A stretch of 64,000 bases of DNA from Halocaridina rubra (taxonomy: Eukaryota > Arthropoda > Malacostraca > Decapoda > Atyidae), in contig JAXCGZ010003869.1 of the NCBI GenBank assembly GCA_037179515.1, forward strand, positions 78,501-142,500, written 5' to 3'. Shown here piece by piece: positions 12,811 through 48,050 of the stretch. Below the pieces are notes generated by a model that did not search any database, was not told the DNA's origin, and was given only the letters and a program-made list of their open reading frames with translations. The number at the start of each line of letters is the position of its first letter. The stretch's first letter is position 1. Position numbers and translations under genes: made by a program.

Positions 12811-13855
12811 CAGACATTCTCCAACTTAGGAATGAATTAGGTTCCAAAAGTCCGTTTGTAAGTAGTATTTAAGTAAAATAAGTACTGTACAGTACATACA
12901 TATGCAGTACTGTACAATACTTAGGCTAGACACTTAACTACTACAGAAAACATAAAGTGTACAGTCTCACAATGAATTTTCATATGTTCATAAGCTTATA
13001 TTTTGTATGTACAGTACTGTATGTATGTTGGTTAAGCACCAGAGAGGACTGCAATTATTACACAAGGTTCCAGGATCCTTTGTTTCACATATTACTGTTG
13101 TAGAGAGTGATAGATTCTTCTTAAATGTCTTCAACATTGAAATCCTTCTGACTTGGAATATGAGCTGGAGACACTTTCCAGAGAAGTGTCTTCAGTGAAG
13201 ATTGTTTTGTACTTGGGTGTGCCACACCGATGCTTCACCAACATATGAAATATCCAGAGATTTCTTCACTACCATTTAATATTTATTAAACCTTGGAATA
13301 GGCATAGCAAGTACAGAATTATCTTTGCTGAAGACACTTTCCTGGGAAAAGATATTTGGACCTCTGGAAGTGAAACTTCCTGTTTTTTGAATCTATCACT
13401 CTCTTCAATGGGGATATCTGGAACAGTGTCCTGGAGCCTTGTGTAATGATTACAGTTCTCTCTAATGCTTCTTAAATTCAACAAAAATATATAGTATGCA
13501 GTATTACTGAATTTTAATACGGTAATAGTAATGTAATAGTTCAGTACAGTAATACTGTACTAACATAATACATAAGTAAATAATGGGTAGGGCTTTGTTC
13601 GCATCTTTGATGTTCGTAACTTGGTTGTTCATAAGTAGGGGAGATTCTGTATTGAATTGTATTATTACATTACTATTACTATACTAATATTCATTAATAA
13701 TGTATACTGTACTTTGTTTTATGTGGTAGTTAAGTGTCTTTAGCGTACGTATGTACAATACTGCCTATGTGTGCTGTACAGTACTTTTTTTACCTAAACA
13801 CAACTTACGAACGGACTTCTAGAGCCTATATCATTTGTAAGTTGGAGAGTGTCTG
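12811..13855. mobile_element. MITE composite with long internal inverted repeat
   Basis: Left end CAGACATTCTCCAACTTAGG (12811) and right end, complemented, CAGACACTCTCCAACTTACA (13855), both next to TA. A second right end of the same family lies at 13649 (complement CAGAATCTCCCCTACTTATG). Two or more MITEs are therefore merged. Inside, 13040-13200 and 13470-13320 form an inverted repeat with arms of about 150 bp (shared pieces include TTACACAAGG, GAGAGTGATAGATTC and AAGTGTCTTCAG). The repeated GTACTGTACAGTAC motif is characteristic. Confidence 0.65.
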
Positions 13856-16688
13856 TATCCTGAACTCACCAATTACGTTCAACTGCTTTGATCAAGCATA
13901 ACCAAACTATTATCTATGGGCATGATTCTACCCTCTGTCTATAGGCAAAAATTCATAAAACTGCCAAAAGTTAAAGCTCTGCATATTGAGTAAAATCCGC
14001 ACCTTGCTTTAACATTGAGAGGAACAAAGGATTTTAGAATATCAGACCATCAGGACTATTTACATACTTTCATTTCCAATATGATGTTTCATACAGTAGC
14101 AAGGAGTGTTGCCCCCTTACGAAATGTAAAAATTGCAAGATGATACAACAGAAAATATCTTGGAAAGTGTATGTTGCATTGTTTGTGTATAAGATTGTAG
14201 GCTGTACAATCTTGCATAATGTGTTTGACTGTATGAGGTGGTGTGTAACATCCTGGACAGGCACCATTGACGGAGTCGTCTAGCTTATCTTGATAGTTCA
14301 GACGGGCTAGGTGGTGCCCACATTTCATCTTGGCCAAGTGGATTCTGTCGTCATTGAAAATGAAGGATTTGGCAGGATGAACGTTTGGGTGTTTGTGCTA
14401 GTTGCGTTGTAATCAAGTGATTGGTTGAAATCGCGAATTACCTGGATATGAATATGTTTATGAAGGCTGGTTTGGAGTGGGCAAGGGGAAAGAGATGACA
14501 GTGTTTGTGTGAAATTGTCCACTACATGTTGTTTTAATGTACTGTGGGTGTTTGCGTGGGTGTGTGTAGGTGTTCTGCCATATAGCATAGTGGGTGTTGC
14601 TTTGTAGAGGATACAGCGAGAATTTGTGTGCCTTACCATTCCAGTTGGTCATTGAGTACTTTGGTTTTTGTTATAAATGGTCTATATGTGTTATAGCTAT
14701 GCAGTCTGTGATTATTGCTAATGCTTTGTTTCATATATTCTACAGGGTGTTGTGGTGTATTTTAGCGAAGTTAGAAGCCCAAGCAGGGTTTGCAAATTCC
14801 AATGCTGAGCATATATAACTTTTGTATACTGTTGTAGTGTTTCCTTTGTTATATCCTAATGTTGAATGGGCAAGTGACCTAGGGGTATTAAATCTTGGTT
14901 TCAGTTTATTTTTGTTGTTTGTGACACCAGGGAATTTAGGCGTGTGTGTTAGGGGAATGTTTTATGGTGGTGTGTGGAATGTGACAGTGTACTGCTGTCC
15001 AGTTTGTGAGGAGAGTAACTGTGGATTTGTCCGAGGTCAAATTAAGTTTGTTTGTGGTGCACAATTCATGTAGTTTGTTGAGGTAGGGCTGGAGGAGGGC
15101 TGCAGCTATGTTTGCATTTTGATGTGTAGTTGTGGGTACTATGTTTTTGCATAGGAAGCTATGTGCACTTGGGGTATGTGTGGAGTGGGTAGATCGTACA
15201 TGAATAGGTTAAAGAGTGTGGGTGATAAAATGGATCCTTGAGAGACTTTGTTTTAAAACTTTCAGATGTTTCAAGAAAGACCTGAAATTGGTATGTGTGC
15301 GTGCACACCTAGCTGCGAGGTAGTTGACAAGTATTATGTTTGTGTTGAAAATTTTATTTATGAAATTATGAAAGAGGATGACATCAAATGCTTTATGTCA
15401 GTTGTGACAATAAGTGTCCTGTGTGCTGACCTAACTGAATTGATGCCCTTAAAAAGTCTGTATCAGGTCTGTAAGAAGGGTGTTTGTAGAAAGTACTGGT
15501 CTGAAACTGTGTTGTGATGTGGCTACAGGAATGCAATCATAATATGTTGCAGTATTAGTCACTTGATGACTTTGGAGGGGATGCAGAGTAGTGTAATGGG
15601 ATGGTGTAGAGGGTAGCATGGTTTTGGGGATTGTGATAATAACACCATGCTTTCACGTGTTGGATATTGTGTTGTGTGGCTGTAGTTTGTTAGTGAGTGC
15701 TACGTTTTCTAGTATTTGTTGTTGATTTCTGTGTTAAGTGCTTGTTATGTGCAGTGTAGTGTCAAGTGAGTTGGGTGTTGGACTGTCTGATGAGGTCTTC
15801 AATTTTGGGTGTGAAATTAGGGTTTTGTCTTTTTCTGTTACCTAGGAAGCAAGTTTTTGTCTGCTTTTTGAATTATTATGTTAAGATTGTTTATAATATC
15901 ATTTATATTTGTGATGGGAGTACTGTTTGGAAATTCACATAATTGTTCTGTTTCATTAGTGAAAGCTTTCCATATGGCTCTTTAGTAATTGGTGTATGCA
16001 TGTGTGTGGCTAGCTGGGGTGGCCCTTATTTTGGTGGTGATGATGATGAAAATGTAGTGAAAACCTAGGGTTTTAACGATTTTCAGTAATGTTGTTGGGG
16101 CTTAAATTTGCGGAACAGGGCATATCTGGATATAATGGTAGGAAGTGGGCTTGGTTGAGAATATGTTTTGATGAATGTTATGTAGACAGAAAAATTTTTC
16201 TGTTTGTAATTGTATTAGTACTCTTTGTCCATGTTGGAGTTGTCAAAAATGCAAGAATTTTTGTATTGGCATATTGGTCATCACCCAAAAAGATGTTTAG
16301 AGCACTAATGACGTATTTTAATTGTGGGGCATAGTTTTTAGGAACTGAGAGGGATGTATGGCTATGTGATTGTTGAATGTTTGATGTATTGCCGGTGCAT
16401 ACTTTCATTAACTATGCTTCTGTGGTAGTGTTGTGGGGAGAGGAGAGACTTTATATGTTTACCAGTGTCTATGAAGTTAATGGATTTCTTTACTAGGATG
16501 ACGAGTCCATTGCTGCAGGCTCTGATTTGATCTTGTCTGATAGCGGTAAAGTTAAGGAATTTGGGTGTTTTTTGTGTTCTGTGTTGTGTAGTTTCTTGTA
16601 AGATGGCAACATGTATGGTGTGATGTTGATGAAGCTTGTGAGCTCTAGTGTTTTGGTATTAGTGCCATCTATCTTAAATTGTAAAATA

Positions 16689-17156
16689 CTGACACCCGAA
16701 CTTACGAATGAGTTAGATTCCAGAAGTTCGTTCGTACGTACAATTGTTTGTAAGTTTTGCTTAGTAAAATAATATACTGTACAGTACATACATATGCAGT
16801 ACTGTACAGCCCCATCAGGAGCTGGAAAAAACATAATTCATGAAAAGGAGAATAATGGGAAATACAACATTAAAGGTATTTAAGAAGTAAATGAATGGAG
16901 GTTAAAAAAATGTGAATAGTGATGGGTTAATGAACAATTGTGAAATTATGAAAAACCTGGATCGAGATGTGATGCACACAAATGAGCAAATTAAATTAAC
17001 TACTGCATAAAACAAAACGTATACATTATTAATGAATTATAATTCACTAATAATATCACAATGAACTAAAGTACAGTAATACTAACATTAATATATGGGT
17101 ATATAATGGGTTGTTGTTGTTCATAACTTGGTTGTTTGTAAGTAGGGGAGCTTCTG
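16689..17156. mobile_element. MITE inserted in LINE gamma, carrying a captured 192-bp segment
   Basis: Left end CTGACACCCGAACTTACGAA after TA; right end (complement) CAGAAGCTCCCCTACTTACA before TA. The same family as 12811-13649. Its middle (16808-16999) is not MITE sequence but an exact copy of 18316-18507. Confidence 0.7.
16808..16999 (+). repeat. 192-bp exact duplicate, copy 1 (inside the MITE)
   Basis: Identical by eye and without indels to 18316-18507 (constant offset of 1508). The bordering MITE sequence is split: GCAGTACTGTACA on the left and CTACTGCATAAAACA on the right, which are near-adjacent in the sister MITE at 12904-12950. Confidence 0.95.
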
Positions 17157-17800
17157 TATTGGTGTTGTGTGCGCAGTGTGTAATAAATGCTGCTGTAAAG
17201 GGCTAAGGAGGAGTGGGTGGGGAAGGCACTAGGAGAAGGTCATAATGATGATGAGGGTTAAGGTGTTGGTAGAATGGGCAGGGGGGATGGGAGGTGGAAT
17301 GAGCAGGGGATGAATTTGAAGGAGGGTATAGGGAGCATCGAGACCAGATCCTGGTGTTTTTAGTGTGTTTCATGTCAGCAAATGTTGAATAGGCGAAATG
17401 GGTCCAGTTTCTGCATGAGCTACAGATAACTAAATATGTAGTGTCAGCTTGAAGTGACATGTGTGGAGCATGTTTGATACGTTTATTAGTCATTGGTGCC
17501 TGGGTTGTTCTTGATGTCTCCAGCTAGAGAATTGACTGCCAGTCATTTCTTGGTGGAGAAACATAGTATTGTTGTTCTGTGTGCTTCTGGGAGATGATGT
17601 ACTTGCCCGGGTGACAGCCTCTCCCCAGGTTCTAGTGCCCTGTGAAGGACAGGGGTTGGTTGTGGATATTTGCCCTCTTTTGCTGCTACTTTTCTGAGTT
17701 GTTTGGTTTTCTCTTCTGCTTTGCAGCCCCAGAGGGTGGACCTATGGCAACGACATTGACACTCCAGGTCCATTATTCACTCAAGTGCAGTATTTTCTTC

Positions 17801-18184
17801 AATTCTCATGTTGGTTAGGACTTATCAACATATTATATATATGACAAGAAAAAAATCTTAATAAAGCAAGACCCAATCACGTTGGCTATCTATTATTTAA
17901 AATAATTTATATACCACATAATACCATTGCATACAAGCTGCTGCTCTTCTGTTTATAACTTGTTTAAATGATGGATTGATCTTGTAATAAACTACAAATG
18001 CATGACTCCATTTGATTATTGTCTATTATCAGGCACTTTAGCCATTACCAAGGGATTTATTGTAATACTGAGGGGAAAAGCACTCTCATTCATGACACTG
18101 AACTATTTCAAATTGCTAGAGTCGAAAAGTATAAAGCAGAAACAATATATATGCACAAAGCCTTCAAAATATAAAACAATTTTT
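17801..18184. other. unassigned AT-rich sequence
   Basis: No coding or repeat feature recognised. Confidence 0.4.
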
Positions 18185-18205
18185 TTTACATGAAATGTCT
18201 TTATT
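18185..18205 (-). terminator. candidate polyadenylation signal on the minus strand
   Basis: Minus-strand AATAAA at about 18199-18204, followed within about 15 bases by an A-rich stretch. It lies about 8.8 kb below the beta-TrCP stop codon and could end a long 3' UTR. Another AATAAA lies near 26199, much closer to the stop. Which site is used cannot be decided here. Confidence 0.25.
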
Positions 18206-18315
18206 GAAGTGATCCGTAGTGACTCAAATCTACAAAATATGAAGGGTAGGTGGTGGTTTTAAACACATTCACGACTAACAGATATGACAATTAACGAAAC
18301 AGCTAGAGCAGAGTT

Positions 18316-18507
18316 AGCCCCATCAGGAGCTGGAAAAAACATAATTCATGAAAAGGAGAATAATGGGAAATACAACATTAAAGGTATTTAAGAAGTAAAT
18401 GAATGGAGGTTAAAAAAATGTGAATAGTGATGGGTTAATGAACAATTGTGAAATTATGAAAAACCTGGATCGAGATGTGATGCACACAAATGAGCAAATT
18501 AAATTAA
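18316..18507 (+). repeat. 192-bp exact duplicate, copy 2 (probable donor)
   Basis: Identical to 16808-16999. It lies in ordinary AT-rich sequence with no MITE ends, about 115 bp from the candidate minus-strand polyadenylation signal, so this is probably the original location. Confidence 0.95.
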
Positions 18508-22190
<3,683 letters not shown>

Positions 22191-22192
22191 TA

Positions 22193-22284
<92 letters not shown>
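22191..22284. repeat. (TA)n microsatellite flanking the pogo element (right)
   Basis: About 45 TA units (one A/T slip near 22195) starting at the target TA of the pogo element. Confidence 0.95.
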
Positions 22285-22287
<3 letters not shown>

Positions 22288-24275
22288 CAAAAATGTATAA
22301 TTTTACTGAATCATATACAAACATCTCTCCATAAACATGATTAATCATGGAAACTGATTTTACAGATTACTCGCCCACAATGAATGGTGTTTGAGTTTGG
22401 ATATATACCATGTAATAATTGATCTCCTAAAATATGCTATAATGTACCTATCATTTGTGCAGAATCAGGCTGAAAAAGATTTACCATTAACCTGTTGAGT
22501 TGATTCCAGTCACAAACATGGGCATAATTTGAAAAAAAAAAAATGTAATATGCTTTAAATGAGTTTTTCACCAATCCTGAAGAAAACATATTTCAAAGGA
22601 CTGTATAATAATTAGCATACAGGAGTTAATCAATATCTAATAGTGTATCACTTCATTTAAGAAAATGTAATACAATTTGGAAATATGTTAAAAGAACCAT
22701 ACACATCGTACAAGGAACATATCCTGTTACAGTCGATGTGCAGCCAAAGTATACTGCAATTTAATCAATCACACAAAATCTTTACTTTAGCATTTACTAC
22801 AACTTTTAACCAGGTAATTCCTGTATATTATACATGGCATGACGGTGAACTCATGGCTATTCAGTAGGTGTTCTAGCATCACACCAAACAATTCATAATT
22901 AAATATTTTTGGAATAAAACACAGTGGAAGCTATTGCCCCCTGAAATTTATAATCTGGATCTCATAACTTCAAAAATTTTAAAACTGATGATGTAGCTAC
23001 CAATTTTTTACAGTTTCTGCAAACGAAATCTGCAATGATTTTTTTAAAAATAAATACCAAATGCTAGACTAGATGAATAAAACCGTATTATAAATATCTG
23101 CTGTGGTATCTTCCTGGTGATTATTCTTGCTATCATCACTTGATAGATATATAAGAACACTGAATAAATTTTTCTATCATGAATAAAAAAGAATAACAAT
23201 CCACCACCACCATGTAACCACCAGAGTAACTTTTGCACCTTTAGCCACACACATCTTCATGTACACAAACATCAAGTAAATACAGAAGGGGGGTTTAAGG
23301 AAAGAAAAAAAAAGATGAATCTATAATAAGGATGAATATAAAGAATGATGGATGACTTGAGATGAATAATGCAGATTTTTACATGTGTTAAAATGAAAAG
23401 TAAAGAGCCCAGTATCTGTTATGTATTTATATAACAAAGGTGTCAGCATTTCAAGGTGACCCTGACTTGTGAAATGGGACATACTACTGGTATAGTTTTT
23501 GAGGAAAAGATTTATAATTATGATATATTTATATATATATATATATACTGTATATTATCCTGAAGCCATCACTGGAGTTTTGAAAAAAAAATCCCAACAT
23601 GTAACCTTGTAACAATATGTTAAATCTGAAAAACACTTCAAAGCAGTAAAATTTAAGTGCAATATATTAGTCTTGGCTTTTAGTTCTGTAACTTTTTAAT
23701 TTTTTTCAAATGCAGAAATTTAATACTGATAACATCTGAAGACACTGTAATTTCGCAAGTCTATTCAGTTGTAATTTTCATAGAACTTCTTACTCACTCA
23801 TTTTTATGGATCTTTTGGAAGATAGTTTTGATTTTAGTGTGTGTAAATTGTACACTTTCCATACTTGCAATTTTAGAGGTGGAAAGAAAATGATTTTCAT
23901 GACTTATTGCACTCTAGTCATGTTTTTCTATTCGTCACTTTAATAAAAAATCACTTTAACCATGAGTGCTGCTAGCAATGTCGTGTTTGATATTAAACAA
24001 AAGACTGAAGCATGGATGGAATCCATGTAGAGTATGTATATATATTTATAATTTCACAAAATTCAAATGAAGCTTGGCATAATAACCTGGATCAGCTGAA
24101 GCAGTTCCTTACTTTATTACTACACACGACTGAGATCATTGGCTTCTATTCTAGCTTAATTTAATATCAATAATTTTTTAAACCTCCCATGATGTTCTTA
24201 AACCACTACTCAGTCACTTGCTTATTTGAATTACGCATAAGTAAACCAATGTAACGACTTCGTCACCTTATTACA
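22285..24275. other. unassigned AT-rich sequence
   Basis: Short (TA)n at 23527-23549. No coding region or recognisable transposon. Confidence 0.4.
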
Positions 24276-24892
24276 GTGTCCCTCAATTTTCTTGTTACGT
24301 TTACTAAGAAATACGGGAGATCCTACAGAATCGCGATCAAGAACGCGGTAACTAAATGGATGGATGTGCAGAATAGAACAAGCTCTGCTGATCTCATTCT
24401 GTCTTCGCCAGATGAATGTAGCATAGAATTCTTTCAGGAGTTCACAGATTATTTTACTGAAGTTATGCTTATAAACACTGAGTTTGCTAGACGTTGAGTT
24501 TTCACTAAAGTGTGAAAGCCTCTGGTCGTAGTATCAAGTCTCGATGAGAGTATGTGTAAATCCTGTCACACTGAAAGTTCAGATTATACCCCCAATTGTT
24601 TCTTTGCTTTTTGTTGGGGAACGGCACCCAAGTCATCATCTAATTTTGCCTAGCACACCACAGAAGAATGGACGGGCCAAGGAAGCAGAGGTACCACATT
24701 TTGACGCGGCACATGCATATCCAGTGCCACTTGTGCACGGGGGTAGTGCTTCGACAGCGCATGCTATACATGAGCACTATGAAAAATAATAATAATTTCC
24801 ATAGCAATAACAATAATAATAAAGGAATAAAGATAATGAAAAAGTCTCACAACAACACTGAGTTTCCAAATAGTCTTCATACAGAAGCATAA
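24276..24892 (+). pseudogene. possible piggyBac-like remnant with internal deletion
   Basis: 24276-24497 ends with SPDECSIEFFQEFTDYFTEV, resembling the start of piggyBac transposase domains (SPxxYFxxFFTDELxxxIVxxTN). 24544-24790 has GERHPSHHLILPSTPQKNGR, resembling the stretch before the Cys-rich C-terminal domain, and the next frame gives KQRYHILTRHMHIQCHLCTG, compatible with a decayed Cys-rich domain. The DDD core is missing. Two frames are needed. The resemblance is by eye only. Confidence 0.3.
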
Positions 24893-25194
24893 ACGGCATT
24901 CTAGAAGACTAATTCACATGGAATGTCTCAAACAACCAAATATTCCAAAATTTCAGCAGAACATCAAACTCTGTCACTATGTATATACTGCATTAGCTGA
25001 AAAGTAAGAAACATTCGATAAGTTTGATCAAATAAACGGTCCCTTTGATGGTCTACTACATAAACCTAAGTCGATGAATAATAAAATCCACTCTTATGAA
25101 GGAACCTAAACTGAATGTATGTGTATACTTTAGTAACAGTAAACCTAGAGTTTTACATTTCACTAAGTGCATTCTCAAGGAACGTATAACATTA

Positions 25195-25400
25195 TATAAC
25201 ACAACAGTGATCCGTTAGATTGAGGGCAAATATTTGTTGGGATCTTTTGCTGTCTCTCATCAAGTTTTCATTAAAAACTTGTGGGTGTTGCCTTTGCTTC
25301 TTTTCTAGTACTTCAGGTTGGGCTTCTGCATCAGTGACCTCACCTTCTGGATCCATATCCTAGGTAATGTCTGAGTATCCCTCCATCCCCCAGCAATGGT
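25195..25400 (-). repeat. unclassified repeat, copy 1 (inverted relative to copy 2)
   Basis: Minus strand from 25400: GATACTCAGACATTACCTAG, GATATGGATCCAGAAGG, AACCTGAAGTACTAGAA. Matches the plus strand at 25940-26075. It holds a 54-codon minus-strand ORF (25359-25195) of no known family. Confidence 0.5.
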
Positions 25401-25544
25401 ATGAGAGTGGCAGGGTCTTTAATAAATTCAGTTAAATTAATTTAATTTCTTTTGCCATGACCCACACATATACATCTGTTCATAGTCGTTACTGGGAAGA
25501 ACATACAATCCTACATTACAAAGGTCTTCTGTATTATTCTTGCC

Positions 25545-25757
25545 TTGAAAGTCAAGGAAGAATTTGCAAGCATAGTAAGAAGTCATTGGTTGCACAGAAG
25601 CAGCGCATTCCTTCCCTGTACAGTTTGTGAACAGATATATGTCAACAAATCAGGTAGAGAACTTGATGTGTTGGTTAAAGGACACATTTATGCATGCAGA
25701 AAGCAAGAAAGAAAAAAAATGTGTAGCTGTAAGGCACTGCTGGATCTTATATCTTAA
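25545..25757 (+). pseudogene. possible GIY-YIG-like fragment (Penelope-type element?)
   Basis: The plus-strand frame reads CTVCEQIYVNKSGRELDV then KGHIYACRKQER. This resembles the C-x-x-C...YIGxTGRxLxxRxxEH pattern of GIY-YIG domains that follow the RT in Penelope-like elements. The usual YIG is changed to YVN and no RT is found beside it. Short and decayed. Confidence 0.3.
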
Positions 25758-25939
25758 AAATTATGTTAATGAATGTTAATAAGGACATAAAAGTAATACG
25801 GTTCAGGTTGGAAAAGCAGCTGAAGAGCTTTTGAGTAACACTTAACACCTTTGAAAAAAATAAAAAAAAATTTTGCTCTTAGAACCCATACACAAGGAGA
25901 GTACTTTTGAATAAAACTTAATCCTGATAAACTCAATTG

Positions 25940-26075
25940 GTAAGCCGCTCATATCATTGCCAGAGGATGCCCAGAGAGTACCCAAGATATGTATCTAGAG
26001 TCAATGTCACTACCACAGCAGGCCAACCTGAGGTACTGGAAGAGGACAAAAGGTAGCCACCACAAATTGATGGAA
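25940..26075 (+). repeat. unclassified repeat, copy 2
   Basis: Plus strand AGAGAGTACCCAAGATATG, TCTAGAGTCAATGTCACT, AACCTGAGGTACTGGAAGAG. Homologous to the minus strand of 25400-25195. The two copies are about 550 bp apart in inverted order. Confidence 0.5.
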
Positions 26076-27045
26076 ATATATAAAAAGAGGCAGAGGGTCA
26101 CAGAACAAGACCTTGATTCAACACAAACCTATAATTCTAGTATTATTTACTGTACATACACTCCCTGAGATTACACTTAATATTATTACAAAAGTCTTGA
26201 TTTATTGTTGCAGTAATATCTACTTACAAAATGAGTTGTTTCTTCCATTAAAACTTATACTCAAGATGCTTATCATCATATGTAACAACTTTACAGCTTA
26301 ATTCAAATTTAAAAAAGAAAAATTATTAAGTATGACTTCTTAACCATATCATTAAAATAAGAAAGGGAAGCATTAAAAGTAATTATTTCTTTTACACCAG
26401 TAAGCAAATTTAGAGTGACAAAATAGGGCATAAACTACAGAAAAATGAAAAATCATGATTACAGGGTCAAATTACTGCAACAATCGTAGTTATCACTAAG
26501 AAATACGGGGCTGTAGAGTGCAAGGTGAGTAGATGGACTAATAGCTTATATCCCAGTAATATAAATTTCAGTTTGAACAATTAGTTTTTTTTTTGGGGGG
26601 GCCCCCATACACATTGTACTATTATCAGGAAAGAAAAATTCCAATGCATTACTAGTCTAAATAATTATAATTAATTAATTATTGTAATGTATCAGTCCTT
26701 CTGCCAAATGTTTAGGAGCTTACTGTACATTAATGAGACAAATATGATGTATCTTATTCCCCCACAGATAGAACCCAACAATTTTAATTATTTAACACTA
26801 AACGTTTCCCCTAGCCACGTCAGAAACATTGTTGTAGTGAAGTTGCACTTCTCATTTCTTATGTCACAATCATAGCAATCTTATTAACATTTAGAGACAT
26901 GGTCTTATGAATGAAAGAATTTACATATCACAAAATTAGCTGCTAATGAAATATAACTAACAAAGGGCATACAACTCAAAGCCTTAACAAAACATTTTAT
27001 CATGAAAAACACAGGAGAAGAATACAGAAATATATTGCAATAATT

Positions 27046-47316
<20,271 letters not shown>

Positions 47317-47470
47317 CGTTGATGACAAAAATTTTTCTCTCAAAATCTCTCTCCTCCATTCGCCTTAACAATAGACATCGTGAGCCTTGGTATTGCCTTG
47401 GAAAACAGATGACGCGAGATAGAATCCAATCCTCTCTTTCGCACTCTCCTGATTTCTCAATATACTTTTC
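47317..47470 (-). promoter_or_regulatory. slmb: putative 5' UTR and upstream region of beta-TrCP
   Basis: Immediately upstream (higher coordinates) of the candidate exon 1. I see no TATA box that can be tied to a start site. The location depends on exon 1 being correct. This is a positional inference only. Confidence 0.25.
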
Positions 47471-47585
47471 TTATCCCTGAATGCACTATTTTGTACTTTT
47501 CTGATTCCTAATTGTACCATTTCGTACTTTTCTGATACCTGAATGTGCTATTTCATACTTTTCTTCTTCCTGAATGTATAATTTA
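47463..47585. repeat. short tandem repeat, about 36-bp unit, upstream of beta-TrCP exon 1
   Basis: Roughly three and a half imperfect copies of a unit containing ACTTTTCTGATnCCTGAATG and TnCTATTTCGT, read on the plus strand. It lies within 300 bp upstream of the candidate first exon. Confidence 0.7.
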
Positions 47586-48050
47586 AATCGGATTCTATCA
47601 CCTTGTCGCGTAGGATCCTAATAGTTTACTTGTCATTCGAGAATCTGTTGTAAAGGAAGAGACCTCCGTTGACATGACGTCATCGGGAGCAAAATATTTT
47701 TATTTTTTGTACGATTGTGTTGAACATTAATATTTTTGTGATTATAAAGTTTATTTTTAATTCCTAGATATTTTTGAGTGTATAAACTCGTCTATTGGAA
47801 CGACTTGTAAAATTTTTATGCCTGCTGTCTCTGGTAGGAAGGAACTGTCATTTTCTGTCATCGCTTCTCAAGAGAAACTGTTACTTGTTTATTGTCAACA
47901 GACGACGTGTCATATTAAATCAATTTTATGGTGAATCGCAGATGTTTAGAGAAATTTTGTGATTAATGAAGAATCGATCGAGCTACGATAGGTAGATATG
48001 GGATTGGGTATCTATTTATCTGTTTACATGTAACATTGGATGGATGGATA

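Larger units (their letters stand above)
14090..17800 (-). pseudogene. LINE gamma, nearly full-length decayed copy with 2A-like motif and Cys-rich finger
   Basis: Minus strand from 17773: N-terminal basic segment, AGDIKNNPGTN (17524-17493, resembling the 2A consensus D-I/V-E-x-NPGP), then a Cys-rich stretch (VICSSCRNWTHFAYSTFADM, 17440-17380), endonuclease pieces at 16690-16180 (ILQFKIDGTNTKTLELTSF; ALNIFLGDDQYANT), RT pieces at about 15640-15250 (HGVIITIPKP, LLCIPSKVIK, a decayed KAFDVILF, LKDPF), and a C-terminal part at 14337-14090 (DSVNGACPGCYTPPHTVKH). A MITE (16689-17156) interrupts it. Many stops; not functional. It is the most complete copy of this family here. Confidence 0.65.

Noticed and set aside
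47806..47882. Alternative beta-TrCP first exon starting MTENDSSFLPETAG (minus)
   Set aside because: The ORF closes after 34 codons and offers no convincing donor in the right phase; 47272-47316 fits better.
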